A stretch of DNA of 64,000 bases from contig NC_084725.1 in assembly GCF_033807575.1 (NCBI RefSeq), positions 3,755,001 to 3,819,000 of the forward strand, given 5' to 3'. Of this stretch, positions 44,390 through 54,890 are shown piece by piece. Origin of the DNA: Cydia pomonella (Eukaryota > Arthropoda > Insecta > Lepidoptera > Tortricidae). A program made the translations under genes and the position numbers. The notes beneath the pieces are model-generated. The model was not told where the DNA came from. It worked only from the letters and a program-made list of their open reading frames with translations, and did not search any database. The stretch's first letter is position 1, and every line of letters starts with the position of its first letter.

Positions 44390-44630
44390 CATTAAATCTG
44401 CCTTACATATTCACCGCCGAGCTACGGTCGTAGCGCTACGTCGTAGCCGATAACACGGGGTTCCCGTGTTACACGTGTAGCCGAAGCATTTCCGCAACAT
44501 ACCAGGAAATCCATGTTATCGGCTACGACATAGCGCTAAGACCGTAGCTCAGCGGTGAATCTGTATAATTAAATTTAGCCTTACATTAAGGTTAGGAGTT
44601 TTTATTTTGTGCAATAAAAATTTAATAAAT
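44390..44630 (+). repeat. RTE-like LINE 3' tail, split by a MITE
   Basis: TTTTGGCATTAAATCTGCC (44392-) then, after 44560, TTTTATTTTGTGCAATAAAA and TTTAATAAATTAT. Compare 8310-8412. Confidence 0.6.
44409..44560. mobile_element. 152-bp MITE (ATTCACCGCCGAGCTACGG)
   Basis: Ends ATTCACCGCCGAGCTACGGT and CCGTAGCTCAGCGGTGAAT; arms about 47 bp with few mismatches, carrying GTAGCGCTACG-like cores. It interrupts the LINE tail. Confidence 0.87.
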
Positions 44631-44881
44631 TATAATGTGTGTGTATATGTTTCCATGTACATTTTTTCAGAGGTTCTGCAATAAAGAGGATCTGTATTGT
44701 ATTGTATTGTAAATTATGTCAAATCAAAATAAGATTATTAAACTATGAATTCCGTTCGTACTTCACAAATAACTCGTTTATACTTGAGATAGATGTAATG
44801 GCTGCAAATCATATAAGCTAAGTGATAAGTTTTCAAGTTATGGGAATGGGCCATTCATATACTAATATACTGCGTGGCCTG

Positions 44882-45000
44882 GGGCCCATTTCTCGAAAGG
44901 TATTAGTCTAATATTATTAGTGTGTTGCCATGGTAACCCATACGATTTGACAGTTCATGGACTAATAATATTAGTCTAATACCATTCGAGAAATGGGCCC
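44882..45000. mobile_element. 119-bp palindromic MITE (GGGCCCATTTCTCGAA)
   Basis: GGGCCCATTTCTCGAAAGGT and ACCATTCGAGAAATGGGCCC; arms about 39 bp. No clear duplication. Confidence 0.88.
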
Positions 45001-45659
45001 TTGATGTATATAAGTTACACGTGTAGCTGCAGAAAACAGCCGATAATGGTAGTTTATGTGATCGCTACATAATGAGAGTCATTAAAACACAAGTGTGGGT
45101 TTAAGAAACGAACGAAGTGAGTGTTGTAATAATGTGTGTGAGAGAGTGTTATAATGAAATCATTTCGATCAAAAAGGCATCTCGACTGATATTAGAATAC
45201 AGGTCAAACCAAATTGCTTTTTCTACAACATTTTCACAGATAATAAACTTGTTGTAACAAAAAAGTTTATCGTAATGTTGTTAGCCATTATTTACGGATT
45301 TTGAAGGTATTATAGAGGGTTTATGATATGTACAATACATACCTGTATTAAAATCCGATATTGGTCCGGTATTTACAATAGATACTTTTAACAAGAGTCA
45401 CAACTTACTTTCAAGGCTAAACAACACACCTACCAGAGCTACAGTAGGTATATTTGTATTAACAATTTATTTGCCGTTTGGCTCCGTAGAATACAGGGAA
45501 CAACAAAAGTTTCGGGCGGAACCTAAACGCCGGAACTTTGTTTCGTGACGCAGATCGCCTAAGTTGGTGAAATCTATAAATAGGATTGTTGTATCTCCGA
45601 TTAAATTACCGTGTTCTAGTGTTAGTTCGTGTACTTTTCTATTCGTTCTGCTTATTTAC
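45001..45659. other. Unassigned stretch
   Basis: Nothing recognised. Confidence 0.5.
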
Positions 45660-45675
45660 TAAGACGATTGTGCAT

Positions 45676-45945
45676 AAAATTCGACTGGCACAGAGAGCCA
45701 AGGAGCGCGCCATGCTCGGCATGAAACTTCAAGTCCGAGTGAGGAATGTCGAGATCCGACGGCGCACCAAGGTGCAAGACGTCGGACACGTCATTACCAA
45801 ATTAAAATGGAGCTGGGCGGGACATGTTGCCAGGCAGAGTGATGGGAGGTGGGCCAAAATGTTAACGGAATGGTGGGCGCTTCCAGACGAAAGGAGTGCC
45901 TGGCGACGTTGGCTCGTCGGGTGGGAAGTGGGTCAAATTTAGCTT
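45676..45945 (+). pseudogene. LINE RT C-terminal fragment (RTE/BovB-like)
   Basis: Reads RLAQRAKERAMLGMKLQVRV, then RRRTKVQDVGHVITKLKWSW and AGHVARQSDGRW, the stereotyped C-terminal region of insect RTE-type ORFs. It breaks into repeat K at the end. Confidence 0.75.
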
Positions 45946-45968
45946 CCGAGATTTGACCCACACTAAAC

Positions 45969-46086
45969 GGGCCCACTGATTACCAGTTCGCCGGACGATA
46001 TCGGCCTGTCAGTTATTTGCGATTGTCAGCTTTTACGAATAACTGACAGGCCGATATCGTCCGGCGAACTGGTAATCAGTGGGCCC
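45969..46086. mobile_element. 118-bp palindromic MITE (GGGCCCACTGATTACC)
   Basis: GGGCCCACTGATTACCAGTT and AACTGGTAATCAGTGGGCCC; arms about 49 bp, essentially perfect, with a loop around GCGATTGTCAGC. It interrupts repeat K (GGGTCAAATTTAGCTTCCGA before, TAAATAAAAGCTTGTAG after). Confidence 0.93.
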
Positions 46087-46149
46087 CTTTACTTAACTAA
46101 CAAATCAACATACATACTAATGCGTAAGTTAAATAAAAGCTTGTAGAAA

Positions 46150-46599
46150 CAAAATACATGTTCTCAAGACGACTTCGCTGTTTTGAAGAAAATCCTTCTT
46201 ACTCGTCAATTGCTACAAAAGGCAAAGGTGTCAAAGCTTTCCATAATTACCCTCAGCTTCTTCAAACATCATTAATGCTCAAAAGAACGTCAACACAGCG
46301 CAAATACGCCAATGAGCGCCAGCGCAAATACGCAATTGAACGCAAACGCAAACTCGCGCTTCCGCGTGGCTCGAGGGTTCCGCAAACAGAAGGTTCCCAG
46401 GTGACAAAGATTTGAAGAACATGTACTTGAAAGGAAGATGCCATTTAAATTGTTAAGGTGTTCGATGGTTGGCGCTTAGTGGTGAACGAGTAGCGAGTTT
46501 TTCTAAATGCGAGTTTTTTTTCTTAAAATGACGTGTGAATGTTTAGAGTCGTTTTATTACAAGGTTTTATTTGACTTGCCATGTTAGTGTTTATGTATG
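46150..46599. other. Unassigned; short imperfect repeat at 46297-46355
   Basis: GCGCAAATACGCCAATGAGC-like units repeat three to four times (encoding RKYANERQ/RKYAIERK if read). No gene supported. Confidence 0.45.
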
Positions 46600-47150
46600 T
46601 AATATGTACTTTAATGTAGATCGAATTTTGGAATTTAAATTTGACTCAGTTCCCGATTTCCGATAGAGCTGAAATATTGCATACATACTCGTAATATATG
46701 TAAATCTCGTAATATTATTATGGCATGGAGCAGATAATTAAATAAATAAATATTATAGGGCATTATTACACAAATTGATTAAGTCCCATAGTAATCTCAA
46801 TAAGGCTTGTGTTGAGGGTACTTAGACAACGAATAAGATATAAATATTTATAAATACTTAAATACATTTATAACACACCCATGACTCAGGAACAAATATC
46901 TATGCTCATCACACAAATAAATGCCGTTACCAGGATTTGAACCCGGGACAATCGGCTTCATTGGCAGGGTCACTACCCACGAGGTCAGACTGGTCGTCAA
47001 ATTGATTGATGATGGAGATAGGAGGTGGCCATGGGAATTATGTGATGAAACAACGCAACCTAATTGTATTTGAGGTTTTTAGAATTATCTTGAGTATTAG
47101 TTGCCAGAGGAAAGAAAAGTACAGTCAACGATAAAAGCTTATAATAAAAT
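46600..47150 (-). repeat. Repeat K, split by SINE-B
   Basis: TTGACTCAGTTCCCGATTTCC to TATTATGGCATGGAGCAGAT, then after the SINE GATGATGGAGATAGGAGGTGG to AACGATAAAAGCTTATA. Confidence 0.7.
46738..46998 (-). mobile_element. SINE-B nested in repeat K
   Basis: Antisense TTATAGGGCATTATTACAC to GGTCAGACTGGTCGTC. B box as GGATTTGAACCCGGG. Confidence 0.88.
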
Positions 47151-47220
47151 AGTAAGTATTTTCAAAAACAAATTTTTACCATTTGCTTGTTATTCAATAT
47201 TCAACTATGACTACATAATG

Positions 47221-47482
47221 GTTAAAATTATTAACAACATGTGTAGTAAAAAATGTTTATTGACTTATTTTTGGGCCATTCTGTAATCGCTTAATTTGAA
47301 CATACTTCAAACATCAGAAATTCTTGTTGCGTATTAGTATACGCAACAATCAATGACTGCGTATTAGTATACGCAACAAGAATTTCTGATGTTTGAAGTA
47401 GGTTCAAATTAAGCAATTACAAAATGGCCCAAAAATAAGTCAATAAACATTTTTTACTACTCGTGTTGTTAATAATTTTAAC
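47221..47482. repeat. 262-bp near-perfect inverted repeat
   Basis: Left arm GTTAAAATTATTAACAACAT... and right arm ...GTTGTTAATAATTTTAAC pair over about 120 bp with only a handful of mismatches; the centre is a pair of GCGTATTAGTATACGCAACA blocks around ATCAATGAC. The 47101-47286 frame overlaps the left arm and is not a gene. Confidence 0.9.
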
Positions 47483-47904
47483 AAACGCTTGCGTTTATGT
47501 ATCAAAACTAAAGGAGTATACAAAACTATTGCAATTTAATAAAAATATTTGTCGACGTTTTTTCGAACCACCCTGTAAAACCATAACAGGTTGAATAAGA
47601 GCACACATTCGCCACAATTTGACCTGGAACTGAATATGAAAGGGTTTTATAATAATTAACATACTTGTTCTAGAGTTCGCGTAGACCCTTGTCACAATAC
47701 ACGGCTTAATCTACATAGACTATCTTACTTAAGTTTTCTACGTTCTGAACCCGTACAAAGGCTACCTACTATTTCATTTTAAATTATATTTACTGCAGCT
47801 GTGAAATTTGTTTTAAGATAACGGAAAAATATATCTAATACTAGTGTCTCTGTGAGCAGTTTTATTTATTAATTACACGTCAAGATTAGGTACATTAGAT
47901 TGAA
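47483..47904. other. Unassigned stretch
   Basis: Nothing recognised. Confidence 0.5.
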
Positions 47905-48725
47905 TTACATTAGAGTTGCCTGGGGCATCGTCCCCAGAACGCTTGCTGCATTTCCCCGTTGAATTGCTAGACTTAGCCGCTGAGCGAAGTATTCCCCCGC
48001 ACGAAGGTCGCCGGACACCCACACAAGTTTGTGAGAAATTTCTTTCACGACTTGTTTGGTGTCCGATGACCACGGCCCAAAGGTTTCAACTGCAAGTGCC
48101 GCAAATATGTAATTGTTTTTAAAAAATGCATATTTGCGGCACTTGTTAAGTTGGGCGTCTTCTGCAGCCATCCCCGGTTTTCGGGACGAGCCCTGGACGT
48201 GGGACGGAGCCAATGTATCCACGCAGGTCACATCCCATGCCAAGGGCCGCCCCAAAAACCAAGGTACAAGCGAGCATCCATCGGGTCTTTTCCCGTCCGC
48301 CGCTGACAAGCCAACTGGTTCGAGGGTTGCCGGTATATTGACTGTGCCGAGAGCTCTGCGGATCAAATCATTGAGCGCCGCGTGCCTGAAATTTCGGCCC
48401 GCACTTGACTGACAGTATAGTCCATGGCGTCCGAGGGCTTCGACTGGGCCTCCGCAGCGGCAGCAGGGGTGCGGTTCGCAGATCTTTAGCCCGAGCCTGA
48501 GGCATACGGCTACACGCAGTGCGGCCGGGTCTAAAAGAGATCCTATGTTCCGCGACGGCAAAGCGTGTAACCAGTGCCCTGACTCTGGCTCAGATACAGC
48601 CAATAATCGAGCGCGCTCGCTGGGGTTACAACTGTCGTTCAAAAGTGTTGTGTGGACCGATTTTATATTTACCGAGTCCCAGGCAGCTTGGCTAGTTTTT
48701 TCTGTGAGCTGTAGACCTCTAGAAA
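47905..48725 (-). pseudogene. LINE family Q, longest C-terminal fragment
   Basis: About 270 codons open on the minus strand. In order: a helical lead-in (QLTEKTSQAAWDSVN), a zinc-finger-like CX2CX9HX3C (CCRCGGPVEALGRHGLYC), then KRPDGCSLVPWFLGRPLAWD with PD-x15-D, AVETFGPWSSDTKQVVKEIS, and the C-terminal QRLSLAIQRGNAASVLGTMP. A CCHC finger followed by PD...D is the layout of restriction-like endonuclease LINEs such as R2 and R4. No RT domain is attached, so it is a 5'-truncated dead copy. Opposite-strand frames are shadows. Confidence 0.8.
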
Positions 48726-48750
48726 ATGTAAAAGTTAAAATTACTTAGTT

Positions 48751-48988
48751 ATTAAGGACATTATTACACAAAGTCCCACAGTAAGCGCAATAAGGTTTGT
48801 GTTGTAGGTACCTAGACAACGATATATATAATATATAATTATAAATACTTAAATATATAGAAAACACCCATGATTCAGAAACAAATATCGTGTGTTCATC
48901 ACACAAATATATGCTCTTACCAGGATTTGAACCCGGGACCATCAGCTTTATAGGCAGGGTCACTACCCACTAGGCCAGACTGGTCGTC
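48751..48988 (-). mobile_element. SINE-B, full length
   Basis: Antisense AAGGACATTATTACACAAAG to CTAGGCCAGACTGGTCGTC. It sits against the end of the LINE fragment. Confidence 0.88.
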
Positions 48989-49059
48989 ATTAGTTCCTTG
49001 AGTTGTTATCATAGTGAACTCACAATGGCCTTAAGCGTCATAGATACTATTGGCGCTTA

Positions 49060-49255
49060 AGCACTTTTTTTCCAATTTCCACATTTTGAAAAGTTTCCAA
49101 AAACGGGATCGAAAAAAAAGAAATGATAGAATTTGGTCACAAAATTTCATGAGATTCGATTAAGAATTGCGACCTGTAGAGGAGAACATCCGGACATACG
49201 AAAGCAGGTTGCCCGAGTTTAAACGGAGACCCTCGCTAACGCTTCGGTCAATTAA
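49060..49255 (-). repeat. Repeat M, antisense
   Basis: TTTCATGAGATTCGATTAAG, GGAGAACATCCGGACATACG, GGAGACCCTCGCTAACGCTTC. Confidence 0.65.
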
Positions 49256-49337
49256 AAAAGAGCCATTTATTTATTTAATCTAAAATATTTACATTAAAGA
49301 TACAATTTGATAAAAATAGACTATAAGAAAACTTTTA

Positions 49338-49475
49338 CCCCCTTATTTATTAAACATCTACTAAACTTGACAAGCCGCTAATAATCGTTTGTCCCTTTCC
49401 GACGTATTGGTATGATGGAAAGGGACAAATAATTATTAGCTTGGCAACTTTAGTAGACGTTTATGAATAAGGGGA
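49338..49475. mobile_element. Palindromic MITE, second member of the CCCCCTTATTCAT family
   Basis: CCCCCTTATTTATTAAACAT and CGTTTATGAATAAGGGGA; centre GACGTATTGGTATGATGG. More diverged than 41794-41933. Confidence 0.85.
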
Positions 49476-49559
49476 TAAATTGATAATATAAATTTCAAAT
49501 AAGGTTGTTATGAATATAAAATGTCATCCAAATCGCTGCAGATGGAAAGTGGGCCCAAA

Positions 49560-49861
49560 AGGCTAGCCGCATTGCCACGTTAAATGGCGATGCTTTACGT
49601 TGAGCGAAATACTGACCAGGCCTCGCCTTTTAAAGCCGACAGGCTTTTGGCCTTATGACCCCAGTGTTTCATCTCTAAGCGCCTCAAACATTTAGTGTAT
49701 TTGTGGCCTTTGAGGTCTTCCGCCGGGGACGCCACATGACCAAGATCACTGGTGTTGTCTATAAGGTGAGGCGGTGGGGGCAGTGTGAAGGTGTCTATGC
49801 TTGTGGCATCCCAGACTAGAAGCCATCCTATTTTGCAAGGCAACAGCGTGTAAATATACAT
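49560..49861 (-). pseudogene. LINE family Q fragment, degraded
   Basis: Reads IGWLLVWDATSIDTFTLPPP, then EMKHWGHKAKSLSALKGEAW. It keeps the WDAT-x2-DT block; the upstream zinc finger is gone. Confidence 0.65.
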
Positions 49862-49944
49862 CTAGTTATAGGATCCATCACAATATAATAATGACTTCAC
49901 ATCATATATCTATTATATCATCATACATTATTACTCAAAAGGCT

Positions 49945-50090
49945 GAGGGAGGAGGGAGGGAGAAGGGGTGCGAGCCTCGGTCCGGATCGTACCTGGTCCA
50001 ACAGATCTCATTGGCCATTCAGCGTGGTAAGTTGCAAGTGTGATCGGGACATTTGAGCCTGGTGCGATTCGTGAAGGTTATTTTATTTAG
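49945..50090 (+). pseudogene. LINE family Q scrap, opposite orientation
   Basis: RSGSYLVQQISLAIQRGK then, after a frame break, IGTFEPGAI. Head-to-head with 49560-49861. Confidence 0.6.
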
Positions 50091-50424
50091 CTAAAATTTT
50101 TGTTTTACTCGTATAAATGACGAAGCCTGTTGCGGATATTATCATTAGTTTGTTTGGGACAAACCATGTTGCTGATTTGCATCTGTGGCCACCTGACGAA
50201 GCCTGCGTTGCGGATAATTACATACTAATTGGATTGTTTTTAAAATGGTTATAAATATTTAAATAATTATAATACAGCTGGGATTACTCAAAAGGTGACG
50301 TTCGAATTCCAACCGCAGCTGCACTACTCTGACAGTATTGCAGCACGACACTACTGCACAGCAGACTGCATTATTTCCCCAAATGTCACAAATGATGTTG
50401 CTGCGAAATAATGTAAGGGCGTAA
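50091..50424. other. Unassigned stretch
   Basis: Probably LINE 3' UTR at first (GACGAAGCCTGTTGCGGAT, repeated once as GACGAAGCCTGCGTTGCGGAT). Nothing else. Confidence 0.4.
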
Positions 50425-50556
50425 AGGGCGTCCGCTAGCTAGTGCCATTGTAGGTAAAATCCGTCGCACGCGTTCGCGCCAGTTAGCGTTGCTCATACTA
50501 TTTTTCTTTAACCCGCTCACCCGCTCTGTGCAACTGCGCTAGCTAGCGGACGCCCT
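50425..50556. mobile_element. 132-bp MITE (AGGGCGTCCGCTAGCTAG)
   Basis: AGGGCGTCCGCTAGCTAG and CTAGCTAGCGGACGCCCT are perfect 18-bp inverted ends; the interior pairs only partly. Confidence 0.87.
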
Positions 50557-50860
50557 AATATCATTTAGATCCTACACTTTTCAAAATAAAAAAGTATTTG
50601 TTTTATTTCATGCCAGTAACAAAATCGACGATGACAATGATAACTCACGATGTGTTTGTTGTAGGACATGCTTTGGGTATTTTTATTGAAGTGTCCCTAA
50701 CAAGAGGTCAGGAAGGGCATCTCGTGTCTGAGTCAACCGGACCACTGACATACAATACGACCACTTCCTCGTTAGCGTCGAGACGATATCATTTCCTAGA
50801 TGGAGCACAGACAACTTTATCCTCTTAAATCTCACTGTCCTAATAATTAGGTACCTAAAT
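50557..50860. other. Unassigned stretch
   Basis: The 76-codon frame at 50598-50828 has no motif I know. Confidence 0.4.
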
Positions 50861-51099
50861 AAATAAATATTTGGGGACAATCTTACACAGATCGTCCTAG
50901 CCCAAACTAAGCATAGCGTGTACTATGGGTAATAGGCGATAATATACATACGTATAAAGATAAATACATACTTGTATACACAGGAAACACCCATGACTCA
51001 GGAACAAATATCTGTATTCATCACACAAATAAATGCCCTTACCTCATGCATCGATCGGCTTCATAGGCAGAGTCACTACCCACTAGCCCAGACTTATCA
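50861..51099 (-). mobile_element. SINE-B, diverged
   Basis: Antisense AAATAAATATTTGGGGACAA, GGAAACACCCATGACTCAGG, CATAGGCAGAGTCACTACCC. B-box area shortened. Confidence 0.78.
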
Positions 51100-51618
51100 T
51101 GAAATTGAAATAAGTATTAAATGAGAGTGGGGGGTAGGTTTCTATTTGTTTATTGCTTTTTGTTATATAGATACTAGGTAGGCCGTTGACTCTAAATCTT
51201 ATGTATTGAAATATTTTCGATCACATTGTAATTCGCTTTGGACAACACGATCGAAGTGTCATTTATGCGTTTTGTCTATAGCTACAAATCTTACAATTGT
51301 GGTTTTAATAATTTAAGTAACATCTTGCTACTTCTTTGAATATTTTATTTTATGAATATTATTGTAAATTTATTAAGTGTATTAAGGATTAAAAATTATG
51401 AAATATTCAAGGGAAATAAAATAGAATTAAAGTGAAGTATTAAATAGAAAAGAGTTGATTTTATTATTATTTAATATTAACACAGAATTACAGTTTAAAA
51501 CTAATACACTGTGAAATGGCAATTCCATACTATAAGTATGTACAACTATGATTGAATTAAAACACTAGATTCCCTTCTATTTTATTTCGTTCGATTTGAA
51601 AACAAAACAAATTGTATA
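51100..51618. other. Unassigned AT-rich stretch
   Basis: Nothing recognised. Confidence 0.5.
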
Positions 51619-51740
51619 ACGTAAGTTGGGGTAAGATTATCACCGGGATAAGGCAAACACCTGTATGGAATCCTCATACTGTGCTATACTACTTGCCCAG
51701 AGCAAAATAATCTATATTGGTCTTATCCCACCTTACCTTA
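51619..51740. mobile_element. Small mariner-like MITE, diverged
   Basis: GTAAGTTGGGGTAAGATTAT at the left and GGTCTTATCCCACCTTACCT at the right are imperfect inverted repeats of about 20 bp. Confidence 0.5.
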
Positions 51741-53009
51741 CCATTTTCCAATACCATTGATAAAAATGGCATTGCCAAGTTTTCTACTATGGTGGGCCGC
51801 TTGAGGTTAGGTATACTTATGAGACGATCAGCTTTTATTCAAATGAGACGGTCAATTTGAGCTACAAAAAATGTTTTAAGTCATTTTATTATTAAAATAG
51901 TAAATTTACGGTCAATATAAACGTTAAAACCCAATGTACATTTACCGTTTTAATCTACTTACTTAGAAACTTTCATAAACCAAATAAAGTAGCATTTCTT
52001 TTGTTTCAATGCTTTCTCAAACAAACAATTTTATTCACATTCATACAACCTGGTTCACTTAAAAATACGAGATTGATCATAACATAATGCAATAAGAATT
52101 TCAACTAAAATTGGCTAAACTAATTCGTATAATTAAACTCAATGAAGTTGAATTAAAGGAATTGGTACAGTCTATTTTATTTCGTTAACTCAATAGATTA
52201 AAATAACTATGATTCCAGCATCTACAGGAGGAAATCCCTAGTCGGGCCTAAACGAGTGTCATCAGATATGCAGAGCGATTCAGCCACGTCAGTATGAAAG
52301 GACGTCATTGTTACGACTACCTTTGGTAGATAGGCCCTTTCTGTTTTTAAGTCAGGATCTTTGTGATGGAGCGTCAATTCGGGCGATATCAAAGATTACG
52401 TACATACAGAAAGAACATTCCATGCCTAAGGTGCGTTTTAGAGGTGCTAAAAATAAAAGACGAATACGCCTTTGCCCGAGTTAAAAATGCATTATTTTAT
52501 TTTATACTAGATGTGCCCGCGACTATGACCATATATTTCACTCTTGATGTAAGTTTGTATGTACTCGTATTTAAGAACATTTAGTATGAAAATAATTATC
52601 ATAATAAAAACCAATCTATTTATAGGTATATTGCTCTGGCTCATACAGTAATAACTATACGAAATATCATTGAATATTAGATTGATCTTTGTAGCAGTTT
52701 TTGCGTAGTTTGCGAACAAATTCACCGATATAATACTTTTTCAACAACTATTACTCGTACTATGTGTATTGATAAGAATCACTTATGGTTGATCATAGTG
52801 CAATTTATTAATTAATTACTCGTTTTTTTTTTCATTGTAAAATTCTAATACATCAATGAACTCACACATAAAATATTATTCAGCTTACCCGGCTAACACC
52901 CTGCCCCTTAAGCCACCCGGTCAAGGCTGTACCCGTCCCAAATTCTCGAGTATACGAGTAACATGCAAGTTTTGAAAGACTAGGTGCCGTAGATCAACTC
53001 TAAAGGGCG
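51741..53009. other. Unassigned AT-rich stretch
   Basis: Frames at 52363-52584 and 52507-52725 lack motifs. Nothing else. Confidence 0.5.
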
Positions 53010-53215
53010 AGCAGTACGTGATTGGATCTCCTATACAAAATCATCCATTTTGAACATTTTCCAAAAAACGAAATGACAGAAAAAAATTCTAGCTACCGAA
53101 CCTGCTCACAAAATTTTACGAGAATTGGTTGAAAAATCGGACATAGGAGAACATCCGGAAATACGAAAGCATTTTTGCCCAATCTGTAGCTGTCGCTCGA
53201 TCAACAAAATAAAAA
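53010..53215 (-). repeat. Repeat M, antisense
   Basis: GAACCTGCTCACAAAATTTTAC region at 53099, GGAGAACATCCGGAAATACG at 53148. Confidence 0.6.
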
Positions 53216-53274
53216 TGTAAATCTTAAAAAAAAAACAGTACATACTTTTGAGTTTGACCCACATCACACACCGC

Positions 53275-53400
53275 AGTCTACCCTCTGTCCCCTTTTACTC
53301 TGCGTCCCGTAACGCACGTACGGCCAGCCGCAATTACTTGTATGCGGCACGTCACGTACCGCACTCCGCACCGTCGGTTGAGGTGACGTTTGGATACGAG
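53275..53400 (+). repeat. Direct repeat N, copy 1
   Basis: GTACGGCCAGCCGCAATTAC, TGCGGCACGTCACGTACCGC, GCACCGTCGGTTGAGGTGA. Copy 2 lies about 430 bp downstream. Confidence 0.75.
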
Positions 53401-53719
53401 TGTGAGGCCAATTCAACCTTACATTTTGACATATTTTTATTTTTTAAATAAATCTTTACAGTTTCCCAATGTAGTTGTCCATTCTTTCGATTGGCATCAT
53501 AAAAATAGGGGTTTTTTTTTTCACATTTAAGTCGGTTCGATTCCCAGACGAAGCAAGCAGAATTACTGACTTTTAAAAACAACATAAAGTCTTCCTTCAG
53601 CAAAATATCCTATCTACGATATTTAAGGTACTTTCCCTTGATGTCCCATAGTCTTGGGACGGCCTGTATAATTCTGATGTCAGTGTTAGTTCGAATTAGC
53701 CTGACAGTCAATTTCTTTC

Positions 53720-53825
53720 TCCTTTTTCTCCTTTTACCCTGTTCAATAACACATGTACGGCCAGCCGCAATTCTTGTTTGCGGCGCGTCTCGCACCGCAG
53801 ACCGCACCGACGGTTGATGGTGAAC
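53720..53825 (+). repeat. Direct repeat N, copy 2
   Basis: GTACGGCCAGCCGCAATTCT, TGCGGCGCGTCTCGCACCGC, GCACCGACGGTTGATGGTGA. Confidence 0.75.
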
Positions 53826-54468
53826 TTTGAGATAAGTCAAATATTAGGTCTAAATACGATATGGATCTGATATCTCAGTGTCAAAAGTGACGTTTTTGTT
53901 TGAGGAAACATCGTTATATAAAAATCTTTATTATCAAGCAACTAATAATGCAATGTAATATGTAATGTAAATAAAAAAAACCGTTTAATTCTAATCATTG
54001 ATCATCATGCCTGCATGACACTGATGTCTGCATCAGTATAATAACTACCTATCTTACAGGATTACTCGTACAATTTCAACTCATGTACTGAACGGACGCT
54101 CCATTTTCAACTGTTAGTAAACTATTTGCGTCATATCATTAATAAGTCACAATCCTGATCAACGTCAGTGCTAATTAGTAGTTCAACGACACGATTACCT
54201 TGTTCCTGTGATGGCACATTGACACGGATTACGTAATGTAACACATATAGGGTGGGCAACTAGGACGTATGCAACTTTTTTGTCGCCATTTTGATTTCTG
54301 CTGCGATGACGCTCGTTCGCCCCCAAAAACCACCATATAGCAAATTTCACCTAAATTGTTCGAGCCGTTTCCGCGATCCCCGAAATATACCCTCGCAAAA
54401 TATATTGCTTGTTTAAAGGTATTTTAAGTATAGTTAAAAAATAATTGAAATATGTTTTTCCCGTTTTT
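53826..54468. other. Unassigned stretch
   Basis: Nothing firmly recognised. Confidence 0.45.
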
Positions 54469-54730
54469 TTAACCGACTTCAAAAAAGGAGGAGGTTCTCA
54501 AATCGACTGTTTTTTTTTGTGTGTATGTTACTCGATATCTCCGAGAATCGTGAACCGATTTTCAAAAACATTTTTTTTTAATCGAACGGGTATAACCCCG
54601 AGATGGTCCCGTTGGCACCAAGTCGGGGTCTGATGATGGCATCTTGGAGAAATCGTTGGAACTCTTCAAATGTTATAGGTACATGTATGGCGCTTTTGGT
54701 AACATTTGAGTCGGTTTTTTTTTTGTTAAA
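54469..54730 (+). repeat. Lepidopteran 'AACCGACTTCAAAAAAGGAGG' repeat
   Basis: TTAACCGACTTCAAAAAAGG, GGAGGTTCTCAAATCGACTG, then TTACTCGATATCTCCGAGAA and TCGAACGGGTATAACCCCGA. Class not settled from sequence. Ends vaguely before the LINE insertion site. Confidence 0.75.
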
Positions 54731-54875
54731 AAGATTTTTTATTACATAAATGTTACATTTCAAAATAAATGAATGTGCTAAACTTCCAAAAAAATTCCAC
54801 AAACTTTTTACGTGATTCATTGAGTGATTCGTGAGTAATTTTAAACTACTTCAAATAAATTTAAAAAACGTCTTA

Positions 54876-54890
54876 GGGACCATAATTCGT
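54876..54890. repeat. 5' target-site duplication of the LINE
   Basis: GGGACCATAATTCGT, identical over 15 bases to 61481-61495. The element begins immediately after it with GAGGTTTTTTCGTGAGG. Joining the flanks across one copy gives the presumed empty site. Confidence 0.92.

Noticed and set aside
46158..46415. 85-codon Arg/Lys-rich frame
   Set aside because: Composition comes from a short imperfect tandem repeat; no conserved motif.
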